DNA from: Scybalenecus merdavium
Lineage (GTDB): Bacteria > Bacillota > Clostridia > Oscillospirales > Acutalibacteraceae
Direction of reading: 5' to 3'
Length of the DNA stretch: 43,193 nt
NCBI GenBank assembly: GCA_018714405.1
Contig: DVNM01000032.1
Location: 1 to 43,193, forward strand
The first letter of the stretch is position 1, and the number at the start of each line of letters is the position of its first letter. The position numbers and the translations under genes are program-made. Shown one piece after another: positions 31,808 to 39,390 of this stretch. Below the pieces are notes generated by a model, which ran no database searches, was not told where the DNA came from, and saw only the letters and a list, made by a program, of their open reading frames with translations.

Positions 31808-32184
31808 TCCAGATCGCTGCTTTTTCCATCATTTTGGCCATGCTTGGCATTTTGCTGAAAAAGTACAGCCCGCTTTCGGCTGCGGTCATTTCCGTTGCCG
31901 GGTGCATCATCCTTTTTCTCTTTGTGGCCGATTCGTTCAGCTCGATCATTGCAACGCTGGGCGATCTTTCCGCCTCGTTTGGTTACATTTCCACCTATGT
32001 GCGCCTTATGATCAAAGCGCTCGGCATCTGCATCATTGCCCAGATCGTGGTGGACATGTGCCTGGATGCCGGGGAACGGGCCGTGGCCAGCATGGTGGAG
32101 CTTTGCGCAAAAATCATAATTATTGTGATGATTTTACCGCTGTTCGAAACACTCATCAATATCATTTCGGGGATCGTTCAATGA
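31804..32184 (+). CDS. spoIIIAD: stage III sporulation protein AD
   Basis: This 126-residue membrane protein with about four hydrophobic segments is similar in type to SpoIIIAC. ATGA overlaps join it to spoIIIAC and spoIIIAE. It is part of the mother-cell export channel. Confidence 0.92.
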   Translation: MIQIAAFSIILAMLGILLKKYSPLSAAVISVAGCIILFLFVADSFSSIIATLGDLSASFGYISTYVRLMIKALGICIIAQIVVDMCLDAGERAVASMVELCAKIIIIVMILPLFETLINIISGIVQ

Positions 32185-33332
32185 AAAAAAGTGTAATTTT
32201 AATTCTTTTTCTTTTTCTTGCCCTGTCAGTTCCGGTTCGGGCAATGGGGGCTGAAACGCAGCAGATCGAGCAGGATACATACAGCAAATACCTGGATCAA
32301 TATGATGTGGACTCGATTTATGACTGCGTGCCGCAGGATGCGCTCGACCTTTTGGACGAACTCGGCATGCAGGATTTCGATTTTAAAAATATTTTGGATC
32401 TGACGCCGCAAAAGCTTTGGCATGTTTTACAGTCGGTGGCAGAGGGAAGGTTCAAGGGGCCGCTCACAGCCTGCGCCGGCATGATTTTGCTGATTTTGTT
32501 TTCAGCTTTTTTGCAGAGCCTGAAAACGACCGTTAAAAGCGATATGCTTTCGAATGTGTTTTCCGTTGCATGCAGCGTGATCATAGCCGTCATCCTCAGT
32601 GTGGAGATCAGCGACGCGATCTCGCTTGCCTCGTCCACGATCAAGATGTGTGCGGATTTTATTTACGGCTTTGTACCGGTTTTCGGCATTTTGGTGGCCG
32701 TCTCCGGCGGGATCACCGCGTCGTTTTCCACCAATGCGCTGCTGCTCGGTCTGGCACAGTTTTTGAATTTCTTATCCGGCAACCTTTTTGTGCCGGTCAT
32801 CAGCTGTTATCTGGCGCTGGGGCTTTCTAACGGCATCCGGCCGGAGCTGCACCTGACGGCGATCACGTCTGCCGTTAAAAAGTATATCAGCGCGGCCGTT
32901 TCACTTGCGGCGACCGGATTTGTGTCTATTCTTTCCATCAAAACGGCTGTTGCCTCCCGGGCCGATGCGCTCGGTCTGCGTTCGGCGCGGTTTGCCATCA
33001 ACTCCGTCGTGCCGGTCATCGGCTCCGCCATCAGCGAGGGGCTGCTTTCCATTCAAAGCTACTCTTCCTTGATCAAAAGCACGGTGGGCATCGTCGGCAT
33101 CGTCGTGATCGTGCTGATTTTTTTGCCGGCGCTTTTGGAAATTTTGATCTGGAAATTTTTTCTTTCCGTTTCCTCTATCGCATCCGAAATGTTCGAGGAC
33201 CGCAGTGTTTTGGCTGTGCTCCAGGCTTTTCAGGGCGCGCTGCTGCTTATGCTGATCGTGCTGATCTTGTCTTTGGTCACAACGGTGATCTCGTTTGGTA
33301 TCCTTATTGCTGTAAAAAATCAGGTGTCGTAA
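32181..33332 (+). CDS. spoIIIAE: stage III sporulation protein AE
   Basis: This 383-residue protein has a signal peptide (1 to about 25, ending AMGA), an outside N-terminal region and six to eight membrane segments. The start is ATG 32181, overlapping the spoIIIAD stop; the longer upstream frame runs through spoIIIAD. It belongs to the channel connecting mother cell and forespore. Confidence 0.93.
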   Translation: MKKSVILILFLFLALSVPVRAMGAETQQIEQDTYSKYLDQYDVDSIYDCVPQDALDLLDELGMQDFDFKNILDLTPQKLWHVLQSVAEGRFKGPLTACAGMILLILFSAFLQSLKTTVKSDMLSNVFSVACSVIIAVILSVEISDAISLASSTIKMCADFIYGFVPVFGILVAVSGGITASFSTNALLLGLAQFLNFLSGNLFVPVISCYLALGLSNGIRPELHLTAITSAVKKYISAAVSLAATGFVSILSIKTAVASRADALGLRSARFAINSVVPVIGSAISEGLLSIQSYSSLIKSTVGIVGIVVIVLIFLPALLEILIWKFFLSVSSIASEMFEDRSVLAVLQAFQGALLLMLIVLILSLVTTVISFGILIAVKNQVS

Positions 33333-33797
33333 ATGGAGTTTATTCAGTCCTGGACTTATTCGGTGTGCCTGACTGTGCTGATCGCGTGCATTTTTTCCAT
33401 TCTGGTGCCGCGTTCTTCTGTTGGCAAACTGATGAAAATGATGATCGGCGTGTTTATTTTTGTGTCGTTCATCGTGCCGTTTTCTGACTTTGACTGGTCG
33501 GTGTTCGCACAGGAATTTTCGCCGTCTGCCGGCAGCGATTCGATCGAGGAGGATTATTATGCACAAAATCTGGAAAACATAGAAACGGCACTGCAAAACA
33601 CGGTGCTGCAAGCGCTTGACGACGCCGGCCTGACGGGCTGCACAGTGGATGTGCAGGCGGTGTACACCGACGGTTATGTAGAGGTCAGCGGCGTGCAGGT
33701 GCAAGTGCCGTCCGGTATGGATGCCGGTACCGTTCAATCGGTCATTTTGGAAAAAACAGGCATAAATGCAGATATAATTTATGTTGGAGCGGAATAG
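33333..33797 (+). CDS. spoIIIAF: stage III sporulation protein AF
   Basis: This 154-residue protein has two N-terminal membrane segments (about 8-26 and 34-52) and a soluble domain ending in a ring-building motif-like fold (VDVQAVYTDGYVEVSGVQV). The ATG follows the spoIIIAE stop without a gap. Confidence 0.9.
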   Translation: MEFIQSWTYSVCLTVLIACIFSILVPRSSVGKLMKMMIGVFIFVSFIVPFSDFDWSVFAQEFSPSAGSDSIEEDYYAQNLENIETALQNTVLQALDDAGLTGCTVDVQAVYTDGYVEVSGVQVQVPSGMDAGTVQSVILEKTGINADIIYVGAE

Positions 33798-33798
33798 A

Positions 33799-34338
33799 AT
33801 GAATAAGGATATGCTTTTCGTTATAAAAAATTTCATCGCCAAAAACAAGCTCAAGCTGATCATTGCGCTCGGCATGTGCGGCATTCTCCTGATTGCCGCC
33901 ACAAGCGTTTTTTCTTCAGACGACAGCGGCGAAACACAGGTGCAGGAAACGATACAGGCCACCGACTGGAGCACTTATAAAAGCGAACTGGAACAGGAGC
34001 TGACCGATGTCATTTCGGCCATGGACGGCGTAGGTGCCTGCGAGGTGATGATCACCCTGAATGAAACAAACGAAAACGTATATGCGCAAAACAGCAGTGA
34101 AAAAACCGAGGAAAACAAAAGCGAGTACGAAAGCGAGTATGTAATACACAGCGGTGAAAACGGAGACGATCCGGTTTTGATCAAACAGTATTTTCCGCAG
34201 GTCAAGGGTGTCGCCGTCGTCTGCACGGGCGGCGACGACATCCGGGTCAAGGAAAATATTGTAAACAGCGTTACAGCGCTGTTTAACATTTCGTCGAACC
34301 GGATCTCTGTTTCAAAAATAAATGAGGGCGACAGGTGA
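33799..34338 (+). CDS. spoIIIAG: stage III sporulation protein AG
   Basis: This 179-residue protein has one membrane segment (about 19-37) and a ring-forming outside domain: the family hallmark GVGACEVMITLNETNENVYA is followed by a Glu/Ser-rich insert and VKGVAVVCTGGDDIRVKENI. The start is ATG 33799, with GGAG 9 nt upstream. SpoIIIAG forms a large ring in the intermembrane space. Confidence 0.94.
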   Translation: MNKDMLFVIKNFIAKNKLKLIIALGMCGILLIAATSVFSSDDSGETQVQETIQATDWSTYKSELEQELTDVISAMDGVGACEVMITLNETNENVYAQNSSEKTEENKSEYESEYVIHSGENGDDPVLIKQYFPQVKGVAVVCTGGDDIRVKENIVNSVTALFNISSNRISVSKINEGDR

Positions 34339-34342
34339 GCAT

Positions 34343-35176
34343 ATGAATTTCAACGAACAGTTAAAACGGCTGGAACAGCAGGAAAATGAAAAAGGGTTAT
34401 TCAAAAAATCACATCGTGCGCTGGAGCCTGAGCAGACACAGCCGCAGCAAGCTGCTGAAAATGCGCAGGCGCAGCCGGAGGAAGCACAGCTGCAGCAGGC
34501 GGCATTTACGGCCGGGCCGCAGCAGGAAACGGTAAAAAACGTGAACGAACCCCTGGTGCAGCAGGAGCCGCTGCAGTTTGCGCAGGATTCTGACGTGGAA
34601 AGCACCGGCGAAGAAAGCAAAAAGATCAAAAAGGGCAACCGGCGCTTCAAAGCGGCCGTTGCGCTGACGATCGTTGTGCTTGCGGTCGGCGTGGCCGCCA
34701 ACTGGTACTGGGAAAACAGCGACATTTCAGACTCCATCCAGCCGGTTTTGTCGGCTGTGGAGGAAAAAACCAAGACCATCGGCGAGGCAACATATGTGGA
34801 TGCCACGACCGAGGCGACAACGCAAAACGAATATTTCTCCACAGCGCGGGTGGAGCGCCAGCAGGCGCGCGACGAGGCGCTTGAGAATCTGCAGTCTGTT
34901 GCGGACGGCGCGACCGGTTCCGTCAAGGAAAATGCCGAGGCCAACATAGAAAAAATATCTTCTTACATCACGATCGAAAATAAAATCGAAACGCTCGTCA
35001 AAGCAAAGGGCATCAACAACTGTCTGGCGGTCGTGAGCGATGACGGCCAGGGCGTGCAGATCATTGTGGATTCGCAGGATCTTGACGACCAGACGATTTT
35101 GCAGATCAAAGAAATCGCCATAGACCAGCTTGGCTGCTCTTATGAAAATGTGACGATCATCCAGTCCAAACAGTAA
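34343..35176 (+). CDS. spoIIIAH: stage III sporulation protein AH
   Basis: This 277-residue protein has a long cytoplasmic N-terminus rich in Gln, Ala and Glu (about 1-95), one membrane segment (about 105-123) and an outside domain (about 165-277) that pairs with SpoIIQ in the forespore membrane. It is longer than the usual 215-225 residues because of the Gln-rich N-terminal stretch. The start is ATG 34343; the in-frame ATG at 34322 lies upstream of the AGGTGAG site. Confidence 0.92.
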   Translation: MNFNEQLKRLEQQENEKGLFKKSHRALEPEQTQPQQAAENAQAQPEEAQLQQAAFTAGPQQETVKNVNEPLVQQEPLQFAQDSDVESTGEESKKIKKGNRRFKAAVALTIVVLAVGVAANWYWENSDISDSIQPVLSAVEEKTKTIGEATYVDATTEATTQNEYFSTARVERQQARDEALENLQSVADGATGSVKENAEANIEKISSYITIENKIETLVKAKGINNCLAVVSDDGQGVQIIVDSQDLDDQTILQIKEIAIDQLGCSYENVTIIQSKQ

Positions 35177-35187
35177 CAATTTTTTCC

Positions 35188-35216
35188 TTGTATTTACCGG
35201 GTCAAGGTGTTATAAT
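35188..35216 (+). promoter_or_regulatory. promoter of the Asp23 gene
   Basis: A -35 TTGTAT (35188-35193) and a perfect -10 TATAAT (35211-35216) are separated by 17 nt. Transcription from about 35223 gives vegetative expression that does not depend on spoIIIA. Confidence 0.75.
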
Positions 35217-35256
35217 GATAAAAAATCTAAAACAAAGGGGGCGTATCTGCAGCATT

Positions 35257-35649
35257 ATGGAGATCAAGTCCAACACCAATTTGGGGGAACTCGTCATTTC
35301 CGAAGATGTGCTCGTGTCGATCGCCATCAACGCGGCTAAGGATGTAGAGGGCGTTTCCAGCCTGTCCACCAAACCGCTCGATGTTGTGGAGACCATCCGC
35401 AAAGGCAGCTTAAAGCTGACCAGTCCGGTCCGTATCAAGGACAACATCAGCGACATTGAAGTCAGCATTTATGTCAACATGAAGCCGGGCTACAAAATCG
35501 TTTCTGTGGCCGAGGAGATACAAACCAGCGTAAAAGATGCCATTGTTACCATGACCGGTAAGGCTGTGTCCAAGGTCAATGTTATTATTGCCGGGATTGA
35601 TTTTGAGACGGAATCTGTCGCTGAAGAACCTACTGAAACTGAAGAGTAA
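35257..35649 (+). CDS. Asp23/Gls24 family protein
   Basis: This 130-residue protein has the Asp23 fold: NLGELVISEDVLVSIAINAA, the KDVEGVSSLS turn and VSIYVNMKPGYKIVSVAEEI. Members act in envelope stress and lipid homeostasis in Firmicutes. The ATG at 35257 is chosen because the promoter start point is at about 35223; the ATG at 35215 lies inside the -10. Its Shine-Dalgarno AAAGGGGG is rather far away (15 nt). The gene is closed by a terminator at 35652-35682. Confidence 0.88.
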   Translation: MEIKSNTNLGELVISEDVLVSIAINAAKDVEGVSSLSTKPLDVVETIRKGSLKLTSPVRIKDNISDIEVSIYVNMKPGYKIVSVAEEIQTSVKDAIVTMTGKAVSKVNVIIAGIDFETESVAEEPTETEE

Positions 35650-35651
35650 AT

Positions 35652-35682
35652 AAAAAGCCGGCCGACTTCGACCGGCTTTTTT
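35652..35682 (+). terminator. intrinsic terminator between Asp23 gene and nusB
   Basis: A 10-bp stem AAAAAGCCGG (35652-35661) / CCGGCTTTTT (35672-35681) is followed by T. The nusB gene begins only 25 nt later. Confidence 0.88.
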
Positions 35683-35706
35683 ATTGTGTATGATGGAGGA
35701 CAAGCA

Positions 35707-36117
35707 TTGAAAAGAGCACAGCAGCGGGAACAGGCTTTTGTACTGATTTTTGAAAAACTGTTTTCCAACCTGGACGATCAGGAACTGATCGAGATTTATG
35801 ACGAAAATTTTGAGGAACCGGTCTGCGCCTACGCCAAAAGGCTTTTGCAGGGCGTAAGCGAGCACACACAGGAGATCGACAGCGTCATTGCCGCGTTTTC
35901 AAGCGGCTGGAAGGTCAGCCGCATTTCCAAAGTGGATCTTGCCGTTTTGCGCCTGGCAGTTTATGAGATCGCGCATGTGGACGAGGTGCCGGGCGAGGTC
36001 TGCGTAAACGAAGCAGTCGAACTGACCAAAAAGTATGCGGCACCGTCCGATGCGTCGTTTGTAAACGGCGTGCTCGGCGCCTATCTCAGGAGCGAAACGA
36101 ATGTATCTGGGAATTGA
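35707..36117 (+). CDS. nusB: transcription antitermination factor NusB
   Basis: This 136-residue RNA-binding factor works with NusE in rRNA antitermination. RAQQREQAFVLIFEKLF opens the protein and the NEAVELTKKYAAPSDASFVNGVLG block closes it. The start is the TTG at 35707, with GGAGGA 6 nt upstream. It overlaps the M22 gene by 17 nt, and I see no promoter between the terminator and the start, so some read-through is likely. Confidence 0.93.
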   Translation: MKRAQQREQAFVLIFEKLFSNLDDQELIEIYDENFEEPVCAYAKRLLQGVSEHTQEIDSVIAAFSSGWKVSRISKVDLAVLRLAVYEIAHVDEVPGEVCVNEAVELTKKYAAPSDASFVNGVLGAYLRSETNVSGN

Positions 36118-37018
36118 CACCAGCAATTATACGACCTCTTTGGCGCTTTTTGACGGGCAGTCGGTCGTGCAGCGCAAAAAACTGCTGACAGTCGCGCCGG
36201 GTGCGCGCGGCCTGCGCCAGAGCGAGGCGCTTTTTCAGCACACCCAGAATCTGCCGGAGCTTTTTGCGCAGCTGCCGCTGCAGGAAGAGCTGCTTGGCGT
36301 CGGTGTCAGCACGCGTCCGCGCAGTGTAGAGGGCAGTTATATGCCGTGCTTTCTGGCCGGCGTTTCGGCTGCCGGTGCGGCGGCTGCAGCCGCGCGCTGC
36401 CCGCTGTATGAAACTTCGCACCAGGCAGGCCATGTTCTGGCCGCGCTCTATTCCTGCGGCCGCCTGGACCTTGTGCATAAAAAATTTCTGGCTTTTCATG
36501 TTTCCGGCGGTACGACCGATGCGCTGCTGGTGGAGCCGGATCCTGATAACGTCATTCAAATTACCGAGGCGGCTGCTTCCACAGACCTGAAGGCAGGCCA
36601 GCTGATCGACCGCATCGGTGTGCGGCTCGGTTTTGGTTTTCCGTGCGGACAGGCTCTGGACGATCTGGCTGTGCAGAGCACGGCTTCTTTTAAAATCAAG
36701 CCTTCCATGGCCGGGGTGAACTGCTCGCTCAGCGGCGTGGAAAACAAGGCGGTCAAAATGATCGAGCAGGGTGCCGCTCCCTGCGATGTGGCACGTTTTG
36801 TGATCGAGTACATTCAGGCCACACTTGACGCCATGCTGCAAAAGCTTCTGCCCGTAGCCGGCTGCAGCGATATCGTTTTTGCCGGCGGCGTCATGTGCAA
36901 TTCCATTATTTCTGCATATTTTAAAGAAAAATACGGTGCGCTTTTTGCCAGATCGCAGTTTTCCTGCGACAATGCGGCGGGCACAGCCGTATATGCTTAC
37001 CTAAAAAGTGGTGTTTGA
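36101..37018 (+). CDS. peptidase M22 / TsaD-like paralogue
   Basis: This 305-residue protein has the ASKHA fold of TsaD/Kae1: GIDTSNYTTSLAL at the start, the metal-binding H107-x3-H111 (HQAGH), HVSGGTTDALL and the FAGGVMCN block near the end. True TsaD is about 335-340 residues and acts in t6A tRNA modification. This shorter form, between nusB and xseA, is a known clostridial paralogue without an assigned role. AGGAG lies 8 nt before the ATG. It could share part of t6A chemistry or do something different. Confidence 0.8.
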   Translation: MYLGIDTSNYTTSLALFDGQSVVQRKKLLTVAPGARGLRQSEALFQHTQNLPELFAQLPLQEELLGVGVSTRPRSVEGSYMPCFLAGVSAAGAAAAAARCPLYETSHQAGHVLAALYSCGRLDLVHKKFLAFHVSGGTTDALLVEPDPDNVIQITEAAASTDLKAGQLIDRIGVRLGFGFPCGQALDDLAVQSTASFKIKPSMAGVNCSLSGVENKAVKMIEQGAAPCDVARFVIEYIQATLDAMLQKLLPVAGCSDIVFAGGVMCNSIISAYFKEKYGALFARSQFSCDNAAGTAVYAYLKSGV

Positions 37019-37021
37019 TAC

Positions 37022-38239
37022 ATGCAGATCATAACCGTATCGCAGCTGAATACCTATTTAAAGGCGATCCTCGAAGAGGACCGGAACCTTTCCGGCCTTT
37101 ATATCAGCGGCGAGATTACCAATTTCAAAAATTATTACCGCAGCGGACATTTGTATTTTTCGCTGAAGGATGAAGAGGCGCAGCTCAAGTGCGTGATGTT
37201 CGCGTTCAATGCGCAGCGTCTGAAATTTATGCCGCAGGACGGTATGCGCATCATCTGCAGCGGCCGTGTATCGGTCTATGCGCGCGACGGCGTTTATCAG
37301 CTTTATGTGGATGATATGCAGCCGGACGGCGTCGGCGCCATGACGGTCGCTTTTGAGCAGCTTAAGGAAAAACTGCGAAAAAAAGGCTATTTCGATGAAT
37401 CGCGCAAAAAGCTTATCCCGAACCGTCCGCAAAAGATCGGCGTGGTGACTTCTCCGGTCGGTGCAGCCCTGCACGATATTTTAACAGTCACTGCCCGCCG
37501 GTTCCCGCTGGCTGAGATCGTGCTTTCACCAACGGCTGTGCAGGGGGAAGACGCTCCGGCGCAGATCGCTGCGGCGCTTGACCGGCTGGATCAGCGCAGC
37601 GATATAGATGTGATCATCGTCGGGCGCGGCGGCGGCAGCCTGGAGGATCTGAACGCATTTAATGCCGAGATCGTGGCAGATGCCGTTTACCGCTGCAATG
37701 CGCCTGTCGTTTCTGCTGTCGGCCATGAAACCGACTTTACGATTTGTGATTTTACCGCCGATATGCGCGCGCCGACGCCAAGTGCGGCAGCCGAACTCGT
37801 TACGGTGGACCGCCAAAGCGAACTGGCCGCGCTCGACAACGCGTTGCTGAATATGCAGCGTTTGCTTTTTGCCAAGATCGATGTTGAAATGCAGCGTGTA
37901 GACGCACTTTCCGAAAAAAGCGTGCTGCGCGATTTTTCCGGCGTTTTGCAGAGCCACGCGGAAAAACTGGATGCAAAACGGAAGCGCCTGCGGCAGGCGT
38001 ACCGCGCTTTGCTTGAAAAAAACAGCAGCCGTTTTTCGGCACTGTGCAGCCAGCTAGATGCGCTCAGCCCCTTGTCTGTATTGGCGCGCGGCTATGCGAT
38101 CGTAACACAGGGCGACGGTGAGGATCTGCCCCTGCAAAGCGTCAGCGGTGTAGATCCTGGTGCGCAGGTGACCGTGCAGCTGCAGGACGGTGCAATGAAA
38201 TGTCAGGTAGAAGAGGTGCTTATCCGTGATAAAACTTAG
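37022..38239 (+). CDS. xseA: exodeoxyribonuclease VII large subunit
   Basis: This 405-residue protein has an N-terminal OB domain (about 1-100) and the nuclease core around IGVVTSPVGAALHDIL, the DVIIVGRGGGSLEDLNAFN block and AVGHETDFTICDF. It degrades single-stranded DNA with XseB. The next gene overlaps it by 14 nt. Confidence 0.95.
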   Translation: MQIITVSQLNTYLKAILEEDRNLSGLYISGEITNFKNYYRSGHLYFSLKDEEAQLKCVMFAFNAQRLKFMPQDGMRIICSGRVSVYARDGVYQLYVDDMQPDGVGAMTVAFEQLKEKLRKKGYFDESRKKLIPNRPQKIGVVTSPVGAALHDILTVTARRFPLAEIVLSPTAVQGEDAPAQIAAALDRLDQRSDIDVIIVGRGGGSLEDLNAFNAEIVADAVYRCNAPVVSAVGHETDFTICDFTADMRAPTPSAAAELVTVDRQSELAALDNALLNMQRLLFAKIDVEMQRVDALSEKSVLRDFSGVLQSHAEKLDAKRKRLRQAYRALLEKNSSRFSALCSQLDALSPLSVLARGYAIVTQGDGEDLPLQSVSGVDPGAQVTVQLQDGAMKCQVEEVLIRDKT

Positions 38240-38438
38240 TTATGAACAGGCGGTCGCCCGCCTGGAAGAGATCGTATCCCTGCTGGAGAGCGGCAACAGC
38301 CCGCTTCAGGAAAGCATGAAGCTGTTCCAGGAGGGGACCGAGCTTTGCGCTTACTGCAGCAAACTGCTGAGTACAGCCAAGCAAAAAGTGACTGAAATTT
38401 CAGAAGACGGCGGTGAAAACGATGAGCATACAAACTGA
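38226..38438 (+). CDS. xseB: exodeoxyribonuclease VII small subunit
   Basis: This 70-residue helical protein has the conserved SYEQAVARLEEIVSLLESG and LFQEG segments and is the partner of XseA. The start is GTG 38226 with AGAGGTG 8 nt upstream. It overlaps both neighbours (14 nt with xseA, 17 nt with ispA), which indicates coupled translation. Confidence 0.94.
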   Translation: MIKLSYEQAVARLEEIVSLLESGNSPLQESMKLFQEGTELCAYCSKLLSTAKQKVTEISEDGGENDEHTN

Positions 38439-39297
38439 ATTAGAACAGGATCTTAAATTCGTCAACAGCCATCTGGTGTCTTTTTTGCCGAAACCGGCGG
38501 CAGGCGCCGAGCATGTGTATGACGCGGCCGTTTACAGTTTGGAAAACGGCGGAAAGCGCATCCGGCCGCTGCTGTGCCTGGCGTTTGCCAAGGCGTGTGG
38601 CGCCGACCGCGAGGCGGCACTCGCCTATGCCTGCGGCGTGGAATTTATCCACACCTATTCGCTGATCCACGACGATCTGCCTTGTATGGACAACGACGAT
38701 ATGCGCCGCGGCAAACCGTCCTGCCATATTGCGTTTGGCGAGGCAACGGCTCTTTTGGCAGGCGACCTGCTTTTGACCGAGGCGTTCGGTGCGCTGGCTG
38801 AAAGCGGTCTGTCTGCGCAGCAAAACGCCGGCGCGGTGTCGGTTTTGGCGGCGTGTGCCGGCGGCCGCGGCATGATTGGCGGCCAGGTGCTCGATTTGAA
38901 ATACGAGCAGGCTTCGCCCACACTGGAAGAAGTCTGCGCCGTGCACCGCAGCAAAACGGGCGCGCTGATTTATGCGGCCTGTGCGCTGGGCTGTATTGCA
39001 GCCGGTGCCGGTGAAGAAGCGCTGCAGACAGCAAAAGAATATGCCTATGCGCTCGGCATGGCGTTTCAGATCCGCGACGATATTTTGGATGTGGTCGGCG
39101 ATGCGCAAAAGCTTGGCAAGCCTGTCGGCAGCGATGCCGAAAACGACAAAACGACTTATGTCAGTCTTGTCGGGCTGGAACAGGCAGAAAAGGATGTGCA
39201 GCTTTTTACACAGCGCGCTGTAGATGCTGTGCGTCCGGTCGACAAAAACGGTGTGCTGACCCATATTGCATCTCTGCTTGCCGACCGGCAGGCATGA
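38422..39297 (+). CDS. ispA: polyprenyl (farnesyl) diphosphate synthase
   Basis: This 291-residue prenyltransferase condenses DMAPP/GPP with IPP. The first aspartate-rich motif is DDLPCMDNDD and the second is IRDDILD. ATG 38422 is preferred over GTG 38413 because of its spacing from GGTGA. It lies with dxs in one unit that supplies isoprenoids by the MEP pathway. Confidence 0.93.
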   Translation: MSIQTELEQDLKFVNSHLVSFLPKPAAGAEHVYDAAVYSLENGGKRIRPLLCLAFAKACGADREAALAYACGVEFIHTYSLIHDDLPCMDNDDMRRGKPSCHIAFGEATALLAGDLLLTEAFGALAESGLSAQQNAGAVSVLAACAGGRGMIGGQVLDLKYEQASPTLEEVCAVHRSKTGALIYAACALGCIAAGAGEEALQTAKEYAYALGMAFQIRDDILDVVGDAQKLGKPVGSDAENDKTTYVSLVGLEQAEKDVQLFTQRAVDAVRPVDKNGVLTHIASLLADRQA

Positions 39298-39338
39298 TCG
39301 TTACTTGCTGCGCTTTGCAGCGAAAATGTATACACATA

Positions 39339-39367
39339 TTGCATTTTTATGCAGAATATGTTACTAT
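39339..39367 (+). promoter_or_regulatory. candidate internal promoter before dxs
   Basis: A -35 TTGCAT (39339-39344) and a -10 TACTAT (39362-39367) are separated by 17 nt in the 93-nt gap before dxs, the widest gap in this operon. Confidence 0.45.
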
Positions 39368-39390
39368 CATATCTTGAAAAGAGGATGCGC

